Assembly: GCA_033032175.1 (NCBI GenBank)
Contig: CM065310.1
Span: 8,990,001-9,054,000 of the forward strand
Source of the DNA: Saturnia japonica
Taxonomy: Eukaryota > Arthropoda > Insecta > Lepidoptera > Saturniidae
Length of the DNA stretch: 64,000 bases
Direction of reading: 5' to 3'
Positions within the stretch are counted from its first letter, which is position 1, and each line of letters begins with the position of its first letter. A program made the position numbers and the translations under genes. Positions 53,101 to 64,000 of the stretch are shown here, one piece after another. A model generated the notes under the pieces. That model searched no databases and had not been told where the DNA came from. It saw nothing but the letters and a program-made list of their open reading frames with translations.

Positions 53101-54824
53101 GTTAGTATACTTTTTTATGGAAATACAATAATGCCAGCCTGTAAGTGTCCCATAATTGGTTAATGAGGCTTCTTCCGAAGTGAAGGTACAGGCCACGGCA
53201 TATTGGTGATTTCAAATGTCAAGAATTCAATAGTTCTATATTTCCCCATATGCAGTGGTACTTACATGAACATTTCTTGAACGTTCAGGTTCTTTCTCTG
53301 TCAGCCTATAGTTTTACCAATTTAAATTAGTAGGTAAATGTATACGAAATTGGTAAAAATCGTTGGTTATGAACATCAAATGATATTGCACCATTCTAAA
53401 CCACTCGGCAATTATAACTAATCGATAAACAATAACAAACAAAAAAGGAAACCATAAAAAATTAGCAGAAAAAATCTTAATAGAAAATATAAATTAATAT
53501 TTAGAACTTTTTTTTTAAATCTATTTTATAATATAAAAATATCGTTTAAATATCATTGTTCGTTAACTAATTGTTAACATTTGAAGTGAAATGTGTTCAT
53601 GATGAAGACATAGTATAATCGCATTGCATTGTCTCGTGGTTCACAATAATTCACAGACGCATTGTCATGCATAATGAACTTTGCCGTTTCATGACTAGAT
53701 TCAATTTAACTACGGTTTATCACTGTACTGAATGGCAATAAATGTTAAATACCTATTTCGGGATTGTATTTATACAACTTCAGAAAGTAATTACCTCGTT
53801 AAATTGACAAACTAGGATTCCGTTTAACATTCTTATATTATATCTATTAGATCAAAGTCGAATATTCTAAGTAAGTCATGGAGACCATATTTTGACAATA
53901 AGCCGTTTCGATTGCTACCTTAGATAAAAACGAAAAGTAATATATTATAACTAAGTAGACAAAACTTATTCAAAGATTATTAATTTGTTGAATATTATAC
54001 ATTATTATTTGTCGCTGATTTGTTTATTTAAAAGATTTGTAATAATACGTATAACAAATCCCCTCCCTCCTGTAAGTATAAATTTAAATGTTAATAGCCT
54101 TTTATAATTAAACATGATTTACGTTGGAAATCAGCGCATATAAAAAGAATACAAATTACCTAATCAATATCTGGATTATATCGTTCAAATTTACATTTTT
54201 TGAGAATAACACAAACAGTAAAAATAATGGTATTCATTAATCCACGACATGTCTATTAAAATAAAGATCGAGCTTATAATAAATTACAACGATTTTTTTT
54301 AGTAAATGTTAATACAAATCATTCCACAGTTAAATCGTTAAATATAAATTCCTTGAATTTTCTCGTACAAGTTGTTTCAGTTGGATAATATACGTTTAAA
54401 CGAAAGAATTTCTCGTTTCATTCAATAGCGCTTTTTCTTTTATGAAATATTTTAAAGTGTAAATGAGAGCGTTTTATCTCACAACGAGGATGAAATACGA
54501 GATGTGAATTAATATTTATGAATTATTTGGTACTCTTGCGAATTTAGAAATATATATCATAATATAATAGTATAGTTTAATTCACTACAATCCTCTTGTA
54601 TTTAATATTTCAATTTAAAAACACTTGTTACTTTGTTCGTGTTAAAGAAAAATGGAATATCATTTGTCCATGCAATCTCTTCTAATACTTTTCAATAATA
54701 TTAGTCTCATTTGATTACCTTTTCACTCCCCTTAAAATACTGTACATCTAAATCTGAATAGTTTTTGAATAAACTTATTTATTTCGTGAAGATCTATTTT
54801 CAAAATTTTTAAACCAGTGTATTA
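53101..54824. other. intronic DNA after the fourth DIP exon
   Basis: Very AT-rich; no exon, repeat or RNA gene recognised. Confidence 0.45.
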
Positions 54825-55015
54825 ATGTATAATATTAGCTGGCTCACAAAAATTGTTCTGCTCTTCCTAGTAGTTAATTACTCGGTCACAGCGCCACCTA
54901 TCGCGTTCAGGGATACTATAAAAATCTTCTCCATGAAGAAACACTTGGATTCAACAACTTTTATGGCGATCTATGAAACGGTGTTGGAGTTTATCAATCT
55001 CATATATGTATACCA
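54825..55015 (+). repeat. dispersed repeat, copy 2 of 3
   Basis: TTGTTCTGCTCTTCCTAGTA and CACAGCGCCACCTATCGCG match the copy beginning at 55035. A 68-codon frame here is part of the repeat, not a gene. Confidence 0.5.
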
Positions 55016-55034
55016 ACACCCATTTTTATAATAA

Positions 55035-55410
55035 TACTAGTTGACCCTGCAGACGTTGCTCTGTTCTTTCCAATAATCAATAAGTGGACCACAGCGCTGT
55101 CTACTTATCCGGCATTTTTTCCTGAAACCTCTTCCAGGACCATAACGGAAAAAAAAGAATTACATACATCCATCGTTCGAATAGTGTCTTACGATCTTTG
55201 AATCTGGAGTTGATAAACTATCTAATAGAAAAAAATCAGTTTTCCAAAATTTTCCGATTTTTCGGATAACTTTTTAAATTTTTCTTTACCTATAAACATT
55301 GTACGAGCTTTTACTAACATTTAAAAAAAAATTAGCCATATCGGTCCAGCCGTTTGCAAGTGATGCGCTTACCAACGAACAGCGGTTAATTTTTATTTAT
55401 ATAAATAAAT
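55035..55410 (+). repeat. dispersed repeat, copy 3 of 3
   Basis: Begins ACTAGTTGACCCTGCAGACG, followed by TTGCTCTGTTCTTTCCAATA and ACCACAGCGCTGTCTACTTA. It ends with CGGTCCAGCCGTTTGCAAGT and a TTTATTTATATA tail. These are typical ends of a lepidopteran retroelement-derived repeat. Confidence 0.55.
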
Positions 55411-57125
55411 ACAGACATAAACAGGGATATTTTCTTCAAAAGCCTATAAAAAGTGATACCGTCAGGATATGAATCATAAATCTAATCGTTAGCTAATTAA
55501 TAATTTTATTTAAATTACGGTCAATAAATAATTAAAACTCTTAATTAATTTTAAATGTTAATTTGCTTCAATCTTATTTATCGTTAAAATTTTTATGACT
55601 TATGATCAAGTTCATAAAATTAGTTAGATTATTATTGTAGTAAGATGGATAAAAAAAATATATCAATATTATTAAAAAAAAAATCTAAAATTTGAAATTT
55701 CCTTTAATTCTTAACCGATTTTGATGAAATGTTGTGGCTTAACATAAGATTTATTGCAAATAAACGATCTTCTTGTTCTTGGCATCAAAAATTAATTAAG
55801 TAACAAACATTTAAAAGAAAGTTCCATATTACAATGCAACTCGACAAAGTGGAACCAATCTATTAACACTGTTCTCATTGTTAACCCTTCTTAGAACGTG
55901 TTTTTCTTTTCCCTAGGGTGCCGAAAGCTATTTCGCTCAAGCCTTTTTTCCAATTCAATCTATTTTGCATGGCCCTCGGCACTCGCATGAAGCATTACAC
56001 CTAGACCTCCGTCTCCTTGCACTCACTCCAAGCACTTTTCTTTCCAATGGATTTTATTTACGCAAGAGAAAGCAAGCTTTAATACATATACCGCCGAAGA
56101 CAATAAGGCGTCTCCGAACGAGATATAAAAGCTTTGAGTTAGTCTCGCATTCCTTTTTGTAGGATTCTTTTGAAATGAATTGAATAATTCGCAGAGTTTA
56201 TACTTACAAACTTTTTACTCATAAAATTTTTTTGGTTACAATAATTGTTACCAAATTACGCAAGTATTTCTTAGTAAGCATAGATGAATGATTAGTTGAA
56301 GATGTTGACAACGCGGAAACCAGTCATTAATCTATGTTAGTAAGTATTGTTTTAATTTGTAATTCTAAATATTCAAATTAGAACAAAATTATGGACAAAT
56401 AACCAAACATAAAGAAATAGTGCATATTGTAAGCTTCGACGCCCGACTAGTTTACTCTTTAAGAATATGATTGTCTTAAAATATACACAACAGGCAAAGA
56501 CAAATTACATATATCATGACTTCCATTTACAAGTTACTTGAATATGTATATGAATACAAACGCGTTCAGTATAAGATGCACGAATATGTTGTTCAGTTTT
56601 TGTTATATAATATTCGATTTTGCTCCCCATCTAATTTCTTAAGTAGTAAACTTCAAAAACAAATACTACCAATTACTTAATAAATATTTCTCTTTCAATC
56701 CAAACTTTACTGTCAATAAACACTTCTGTAACGTTATGATTATAGTTATCCCAACTTGCATGAGCAAAGTAACATTATAGACTTTGTTTTAGATATAACT
56801 TTTATAACTTGACTTAATTCAATTTAAAAATTTAATGTACACAAAAACTGCCTCGAACGTTATTTTACTAAGTTACTAGCTTTCGTAATTTAAATCGAGT
56901 CACCCTAACAAGTTCTTCGTCCTTTATCATTGATCCATAGCTTGAGGTGACTAGAAAAGACAAACTCATTATTGAATTTTCACTAGGTTACCTTAAGTGT
57001 GAAATACTTAAAAGAAAAAAAAACTTAATACTGGGATTTAGAAAACCTTCATGTATTTATATAAATTTTTTATCAAGTATCAAAAAATATACCCTACAAT
57101 TTTATTATAAGTAAGAATCTGTTTT
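55411..57125. other. no recognised gene
   Basis: AT-rich. A fragment like CTTAACCGATTTTGATGAAA near 55712 is a retroelement scrap. A patch at 55910-56160 is less AT-rich but gives no convincing exon. Confidence 0.4.
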
Positions 57126-57440
57126 CTGTCATCATGATGGTCAAGTGGCTTAGACCGGCAGAATATCAATTGAAGTTCGCGGGTTCAACCCCGACAGGTA
57201 CCAACGATTTTTTCAAAATTCTCATTATCGTACTAATTGAAACTGGTAACATTCGACACTCGATTGGTATTGACTGACGAAAACGGATAAAGAAAATATC
57301 GCGAAGAAAACTATAGAACTGCTGACTTCTTGGCGTTTGAACTTGCCAATATGTGGGCTGGTATAGTGATTAAGCCCATGCCTCTCCTTGAGAGGCCTTA
57401 TTACCCACCAGTGGGGTACTTAAGGGCTGGTATTTTTATT
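57126..57440 (+). repeat. tRNA-derived SINE
   Basis: Has an A-box-like TGGCTTAGACCGG near 57147 and a B-box-like GGGTTCAACCCC near 57182 at normal pol III spacing. The body has AAAACGGATAAAGAAAATAT, and the 3' part has ATGCCTCTCCTTGAGAGGCC and CCAGTGGGGTACTTAAGGGC. This is the order of a frequent lepidopteran SINE. It does not fold as a functional tRNA by eye. Confidence 0.65.
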
Positions 57441-58827
57441 GATTATCAGTTTATTATGTCATAATGTCTATCATAATAATTTCATTATCAAACATGTTTA
57501 TGTAGAGAAACGAAACTTATCATAATATAAACGGTTTAAGGCTTTAAAGTATTTCAAAATGTTATATTTACTTAAATTCTTTTAGGAGCTTCAGTAACTT
57601 TTTACATTGCATTCTATAAAGGCAAACAAAAAACTTCATAAAATTTCAGTCGCTAGCAGTAGCTTGTACTTCCGGGCGTCTTTAGTAGCCGGCCGATGTA
57701 AAAGAGCCCAGAACTTATTTAACCAAGTCAATTTAAGTTACGAAATATGAGTACTTAAGTACTGACTTTTACTAAACTGGAAGGTTTTAGGAATGGTAAC
57801 TAGATGAGTATCTTATGTTAATTGCACACAAATATTATATAGCTCAAGAGTTTGATTATTTGAAAGCGCTAATCTCTGAAATTACCAGTTACATTAAAAA
57901 AAAAAATTCATTTTATAGCGTTTTATTTCATTTTAAAGTTGTAAGTTATACAATTTCACATTAAGATACTAAGGAGTGGACCAGTAACCATTAACTTCAA
58001 GCAATCTAGCAAGCTCTAGGCAATTAAGGTAAGATGCTCTAAGAGTGTGCGGTTTTAAAACACCTGCATAATATATATATCAAAATATAAGAACATTAAT
58101 CCAAATTAAACGCGTTTATTATAAAGATACATTATTAATATTCATAAAAAAAATTGAAATAATCAACCGAAATAAGAATGTTTAATCATTTGAATCAGTT
58201 TCATTAATATTAAAAATTGCGCACTCTTGAGATAGTAGTCCGCCAAGAGGGGCTCAAGGTACTATAAGAGAGCGCAGGATACTTGTCGGTAGTCTCCAAT
58301 ACCTATATAGGACATTTGTCATGCCACCATCCTGTGCAACTGTCGCACTCAAACCAATTCGCTGTAATTGGTTTTAAGTACATAGTTTTCTTTACAACCA
58401 AGATATTGCCAATTTTTTTCTTATTATTATGCGAATTAACTGACTATTTGGTACCTTTGTGTTTTTTGATTTTTGTTTTTCTTCAATTTCCTATCGTCTT
58501 TTACAACACGAACTAGTTAAAAGTTCAGACCTTTTGCTTCTACAAGAGTATAAGTGCGCACTCCGGTTGCATTACCTATATTTTTGAATAAAAGCACATA
58601 CAACACCACGTAGTATATATCAGTGCTAATTAAGCCCATAATTTAGTTGTTATGGAATATTTTTACTGAATGAAATATATGTCGAAAATTCCCATCGAAA
58701 TTAAGCTTTCATATATATTGTTAATTACACAAACATTTTAAGAAAAGTGGTTAAAACAAAAATAATCTTCATTTTTTATAATGAAGCACAATAAATTTTC
58801 ACAAAATTATGTTCACGAAATGTCGGT
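57441..58827. other. no recognised gene
   Basis: AT-rich; short frames only. Confidence 0.4.
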
Positions 58828-58839
58828 CAATAGGCCGTC
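58828..58839. repeat. target-site duplication of second jockey copy, left
   Basis: CAATAGGCCGTC, identical to 60724-60735. Confidence 0.88.
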
Positions 58840-60723
58840 TTTTTTTTTTTTTTTGAACTGACTACACTGTTAGCCTTAGGGGCCCTAAAGCCGCTGCAGC
58901 TTTTACAGCTTCACCGGACTTGGGGGCGAGCGCAGAGGGCACTCAGCCGCGAAAGTTTTGTGGACGACTCGCACGAGGGTGCCAAAGTGGCCGGACCTCG
59001 GCTCGGACGGTCGTCGCGTTCGCAAATAGGTCGCGATCTAATCGAATCCCTACACCTACGATTCGAGCTAACTAAATATACACATAGGCATGTTCCCTTC
59101 CTCCTGGGAGGAAGGAAGGAACCATGCGTATGTGTATTCAGTAATCGGAATGTTTCTACACTAACTAGCGCTAACTAGCGTAAAAAAAGAAAAAAAAGGT
59201 CTCTCACAGAACTTATGTACCTGTGTGGTGTGCACGTGTGTATGTTCATACGTGTGTAGTGTTGTATGTAGGTAGCTAAGTGATGCACGTACAGTGTCAC
59301 TTGTATCGCGCGGGCGGTTGCCTGACCCAAGGGTTTCACACCGAGGAACGGACCTAGGCTTGGGTTACCGCTAGAGAGGGTGGACGTGACGGGTGTGCTG
59401 GAGCGAAATTGACCGCCCGCCCTCTGCGGAGAGAACGGTGGTTACGCGGGCGTGGGCGCTGGCACGCTCTGTTTGGAGAGACGGATGTGTAATATTTATT
59501 CGAATTTTCGATGTGATCGTCGGGATCAATAAAAATATTGCGCGGCCGGCGTTTGCACCGGATGTCCGTGGTGCCGGAACATAAGTGGCGGCTGTTTTTA
59601 TTAACGGATTCGCGTGGTTCGACGCGGTGTCGAAATACGAACGGGAGAGCTGTTTAACGTAGGCATGTATCGAAGGAAGCTCCATATCTCTATGGAGATC
59701 TACGCTTCGAACATACCACGGGGCCCCGGTGAGACGATAGAGGAACCTATTCTGTATCGATTGTAACCGTTTGAAACTCGACTCGGACATATGTGCGAAC
59801 ACAGCGCAACTGTATGTCAAAATTGGTCGAATACACGTCTTGTAGAGCGTGAGCTTATATCGCGTGGACATTTTACTCACCGAACACAACAGAGGATGCA
59901 ACCGGCCCAGGACCCACGCGGCCCTGTTCCTAACCTTACGGATGTGGGGTCTAAAAGAGAGCCTACTATCTAGGGTTACCCCTAGATATTTGGTCTCTCT
60001 TACATAAGGAATCGGATTATCGTAGAGCTTAACAGGTTTAAGCTTCCACGGTATCTGTGACGAATCCGCATCGAAGAGCATCGCGGCGCTCTTCGAGCTA
60101 TTCGCCACTCGTTAAACCACTTCCCGAGAGTGGTCACGGCGCGTTGGACTTTGTGTCTGAGGTCGGATCTATTCCTATCTGAGGCATATATGACTGTATC
60201 GTCAGCGTATAGCCCTACCTCGACCTCCGGGAGTCGAGGTAGGTCACTGACGTACAGGTTAAATAGGCTAGGAGCCAGGATCGAACCTTGGGGAACGCCT
60301 GAGCATATTGGACGGGGCGTGGACAATTCACCTTCCACTCTATAGCGGAAGGTGCGATCTGTTAGATAATCGCGAATTATTTTGATTAACCTATCGGGGA
60401 CTTCAAAGCAATACAACTTGTAAATCAATCCCTCGTGCCAGACCTTATCAAAGGCCTTGGCCACGTCGAAAAAGACCGCAAGTGTACGACGGGGTTTATA
60501 TAGTTCAGCAAAATTAAATGCAACGTGCTCCGTGAGGCGGTGCACTTGATGAGTGCAAGAATATCTAGCACGGAAACCGAATTGCTCAGGCGGATAGAGG
60601 TCTTTCTCCTCTATTACTGGCTTGAGACGGTTCAGAAGGATCCGCTCGTAAATTTTTCTTAACGTATTTAGGAGACTGATCGGGCGATAGCTGTCGGGAA
60701 GCGACGCGCTCTTGCCGGGCTAG
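58840..60723 (-). mobile_element. second jockey LINE copy, 5'-truncated
   Basis: T-run at 58840-58854 (poly(A) on the - strand). The 3' UTR and ORF2 C-terminal half are nearly identical to the copy at 32090-42971. The match stops at 60720, within the reverse-transcriptase domain. The target duplication CAATAGGCCGTC lies at 58828-58839 and 60724-60735. The 3' UTR is uninterrupted at GTGATGCACGTAC (59281-59293), the empty form of the BEL/Pao insertion site. Confidence 0.9.
59371..60720 (-). pseudogene. jockey ORF2 fragment with two deletions
   Basis: Runs from the end of the LNRL region of the reverse transcriptase through FFDVAKAFDKVW, GVPQGSILAPSLF and YADD to the C-terminal domain. Against the intact copy it lacks about 10 bp near 60095 (between NEWRIA and SKSAAM) and one C near 59572 (in the YVPAP region), each shifting the frame. 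It lacks the endonuclease, so it is dead on arrival. Confidence 0.88.
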
Positions 60724-60735
60724 CAATAGGCCGTC
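60724..60735. repeat. target-site duplication of second jockey copy, right
   Basis: CAATAGGCCGTC, identical to 58828-58839. Confidence 0.88.
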
Positions 60736-63700
60736 AAAACACGACTGTAATTTATCCGCATTGTGAGAATTTGCGGCAAGTATGAACACTGCGTACTCTT
60801 AGAGACCGTGTACTCTTGTGGCGCCTTACCCTACGAAAAGTGAAAACAACGGTGTAGATCTGTAGTAAATCGAATAAATTTAATATGGACGAAATGGCCA
60901 CACAATTAGTTTTAAATAAAATTCATAATACATTTTGCACTTTTCACCTAAACAGAGTGAGTTTCAGCTGTCATGTAATCAGTTAATCAGTCGTGAAATA
61001 TTATTTTTAAAATTTTCAGTTAAGGTCCAAGGACTATAGTGCGTTTCACAAATTATAACAAAGGCACAGTATTTTACTTGTACAAAATTAACTTCAATGT
61101 TTGTTGTTGCTTTTATCGATTAATAATACAAAAAAACATGTTAATATTATTTGATACTTATTTGTTTGCGTTTGTTGATTCATTAGTTTAGTCATTAAAA
61201 TATATTTGACACTCTAAAAATCTAATAAAAAGACTTATGCAATGTCAATAATGGTTTATATGTTTTTCGATTTGTAAATTCTATATGATATATATTCATG
61301 TGTAAGTTTATTCTTTGAAGTTTCTAGATAATACCATAACTTAAAAAAATAGCAACTTGAAACCTATGTTATCATTACGACGCAACACAGCGCTCACCGT
61401 ATGAAACCCTGGTTTCAACATTCAGTTAAAACTGATAATAATAAAGATAAATTTCCGAAAGGAATTTTATTTCAAATCTCCTCCTTCTTAAATATACTTT
61501 TTTTATTTCTTTGACATAAATAGATACTGAGTAATTTGCAACAAAAACTAAACCCCTTTTTTGATATCTTTAACGATTTAAACAATTTTAAAAACCCTTT
61601 CTTTTTTGAAGTCTGTATAAATCCTAGCAGTATGTATTAAATCCCTATCAAAGTATCATTTTTGTCTTTAGTCACCCATCATCGTTAGCTTGCATTGGTG
61701 ATTGACAAAAGTGTGAATCGCACATCGGCACCACGAATTAAGAATAATAAAATATACCTTACAACAAGAACTAAAAATAAACAAAATAGCCTGTCCTTAA
61801 TATTAAAGGCAATTAATTAGCTAGACACAGCCGTTAGCTCATAATGTTTATCTTCAAACAATATCGCAGTATCCAAACACTAGGTTAATCATTTCTCTCT
61901 TGCTTCGCAGCACCCTGTTACACAATTCACATAGGAAATTATTTTTAGCATAGCGTTTACTTGAAAAATAATTCTATAATAGAATAATTATAACTAAATG
62001 CCTTAATTAGTTCTTGATTACTACACATGAGTACTAATTTTAAATAAAGAAAATTATTAGATGTTTCCATGTCTTTATTGTCTTGATGAATTGTAGATAT
62101 CGTCACGTAGAGAAAAATTGTTATGCCCCCTCTATACAACTTTCTCTCTCTCTCTTTCTGTCTTTTTCTATTTATTATATACGAGAGTGTATTTGCGTGT
62201 GAGTAGGTACCGAGATTCGAGCATAAGAGTATCGTGCGCGGCTGGTTGTATAACCTTTCCTCAAACGGTCTCCAAATTACAAAGTATTGCACTTATAGCG
62301 AAATAGGCACGCGCTCAGTAATTCAATGGTTTATCATTATTTTCTATGGTTCTGTATGAATTGGACTAAATAATATTTTACTTATTTTATCATTATTATT
62401 AATATCGTTCCTAACGGGTGTCCCTCGAACGCACAATTTCACTTTCACATTTTCACTCCTTAGTTTTTTTCAGTTTTACTTAGCTACGTTGACTATTACA
62501 GAAACGAGTATTGTGTACAGAAAAGACGCATATATGCATAATGTATAAATGTCAAATTTATGTCGGGTCTCCTTTATTTCTGGCATTGCGGAATTTAGTA
62601 TTTTATGCCCAATCTTATTTTTTTTTAATAATATCAAAATAAAAACTCATCTACTTTGAACTCACGAAACGAAAGAATTTTATAATATTTTATTAAGTAT
62701 TTAAAAAAAAACACCAATTAATATCACTTTGGTCCAAATTGTATTTATAACATTTTGTGTACTGAAGCAATTGCTTATAAATAACAAATAATATACCTAT
62801 ATAATTTAGACTCTATACCATAGAGGGTATGTACTTATAAATACTATAATTAAAAAGGATTTTTATCATTGTCTATTTCTATTTTAATTAGAATGACCTT
62901 AATAACATCAAGAAAATATTTAGGAATCTAATTACTAAAAGCTGCATGATCCATAAACTATCTGGTTGCGCCGCTTTTATATAGTTTTAAATATTGTGCG
63001 ATATTGTGATCGGTTTGCAACTTTTTCTATCTCCGCTTACCCTCCCTTCCTTGGCACATGCAAACAGTTCGTCGCCGCGCCTCGTCGAATAAAGTTGATT
63101 TTCGCTCGGTTGTTGATACATTGACTTTAGTGCTCGTCAGTGGTATGACGGAGAACAATTTGGGCAGTACATCGAAGACGACCACCTAGCCGGCTAGCCA
63201 GGTGAACCCGCAACCCACCACGAGGTATGTGCCAAATTCCTAACCTATATCCATATAGCTGATCACAATCCCCGCAAATACAGTCCACTCAATTAGTAGT
63301 ATTAAATGCGCTGCGCTTCCAACGGCGCAAGCATAAATTTTGGACCTCACGAGCAGGATATTGAATCCATCGTTAATTTAATTATTCGCTGTATAGTACT
63401 TTATTCCATAGGGAATAATTGCTTTGCACCTAAATATCTATATTTTAGTAGAAAACCCGCAATAGATATTCAGGACTAGAACTTAGGTAACCTATCTAGA
63501 GCATAGGCATAGGGTAGGACTAACGCTCTAAGTATTTAGAATCGTAGTTTGTTACTTATTAGTTTGTTCGCACCGCAACCCTTTTGTTTAATTTAGTTAC
63601 ATTTGATTTATTTTGGAATGTAGGTAGGTAGAAAATTCGAAAGAACGTACGAAATTAATTATCAAGCGAGTGTTTAATCTTTCTTTTCGTACTTATTTTA

Positions 63701-63900
63701 GGTACCTACGTATATTTGAAGTTTTACCTGGGGCTATTTAATTATTTGTAAAATAAACTCTCAGGACGAGGCAGCGACGTGACCTAGGGGGTATTATCCG
63801 ATCTGTATATTTATCGTTCGATAGCTCCGCACTGTTATCTGATCATATATATACCTAACTACCTATTCACAGTCGCACACTACTGTTCTCCACCGCTTGC
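60736..63900. other. no recognised gene
   Basis: AT-rich DNA with a TC-rich microsatellite at 62142-62166. A GC-richer stretch at 63040-63230 has AATAAAGTTGATTTTCGCTC and a short ATG frame near 63148, perhaps part of an LTR element or of a 5' exon. No further DIP exon was seen. Confidence 0.4.
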
Positions 63901-63954
63901 GTTACGATTTGGTTTGTTTGTAAGTAAGTAAGTAGTTGCTATTTAGTTGTCGCT

Positions 63955-64000
63955 ATGCCACCCAAGGCTATTAATCGCGATAATGATCTAAGGATGTTGT
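63955..64000 (+). CDS. possible start of a coding frame running off the window
   Basis: ATG at 63955 opens MPPKAINRDNDLRML and stays open to the last base. About 110 bp upstream is a TATA-like CATATATATACC (63844-63855), followed by TTCACAGTCGCACAC, which could be an initiator. It is too short to classify: a new gene, or the gag start of an LTR element whose 5' region would be 63000-63950. Confidence 0.25.
   Translation, partial: MPPKAINRDNDLRML

Noticed and set aside
54825..55031. 68-codon frame with hydrophobic start resembling a signal peptide
   Set aside because: The sequence is a copy of a dispersed repeat found also at 46396 and 55035.
57126..57200. Possible functional tRNA gene
   Set aside because: A- and B-box-like motifs are present but no acceptor stem or cloverleaf fits; the following body is that of a SINE.
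1..64000. CRISPR arrays, operons, bacterial promoters or terminators
   Set aside because: The sequence is eukaryotic; the only regular short array (50511-50999) lacks identical repeats and lies inside a retroelement.

Overview
The window looks like AT-rich nuclear DNA from an insect, most probably a moth or butterfly. The evidence is three-fold: spliced genes with canonical GT/AG borders, a Tret1-type sugar transporter together with a DIP/lachesin-type immunoglobulin gene, and several dispersed repeats I recognise as typical of Lepidoptera. No bacterial, plastid or mitochondrial features are seen. The species cannot be named from the sequence.

Two host genes are supported. (1) On the + strand, the 5' part of an Ig-superfamily adhesion receptor (DIP/lachesin family) has four coding exons: 15026-15101 (signal peptide), 22752-22873 and 52397-52582 (first Ig domain) and 52911-53100 (start of second Ig domain). 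Phases match at every junction and the gene runs on past 53.1 kb without a further visible exon. (2) On the - strand, inside the 29.5-kb intron 2 of that gene, lies a complete three-exon MFS sugar (trehalose-type) transporter gene of 502 codons (26468 down to 24499).

Most of the rest is mobile DNA. From left to right: old retroelement-like and SINE-like repeats (0.3-8.2 kb and 12 kb); a pogo/Tigger-like DNA transposon with TIRs and a centrally deleted transposase (9601-11078); LINE scraps (13.4-14.0 kb); a candidate MITE (15327-16174); a mariner with TIRs and a broken transposase (16897-18104); and an inverted pair of SINE-like repeats (20.9-21.7 kb). From 28 to 45 kb there is a retrotransposon nest. 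Element A (28023-30820) is an ORF1-only non-LTR element with a 14-15 bp target duplication. Next is a 5'-truncated jockey-clade LINE (32090-42971), itself inserted in an older relative of A (element B). A 6.25-kb BEL/Pao LTR element (36265-42515), with apparently identical LTRs and one intact 1722-codon ORF, sits in the jockey 3' UTR. A third member of the A/B family (C, 50173-51175) has lost the ORF and carries instead about eleven short units, most of which fold as hairpins with covarying arms. A second, inverted and 5'-truncated jockey copy (58840-60723) preserves the empty BEL target site.

The most novel-looking items are the A/B/C 'half-LINE' family (shared ends; an ORF1/gag-like protein or a hairpin array inside; no reverse transcriptase) and the hairpin array of C. 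The strongest reconstruction is the four-layer nest, dated by target-site duplications and by the empty site in the sister copy. All of this was read by eye; no database search or folding was run.
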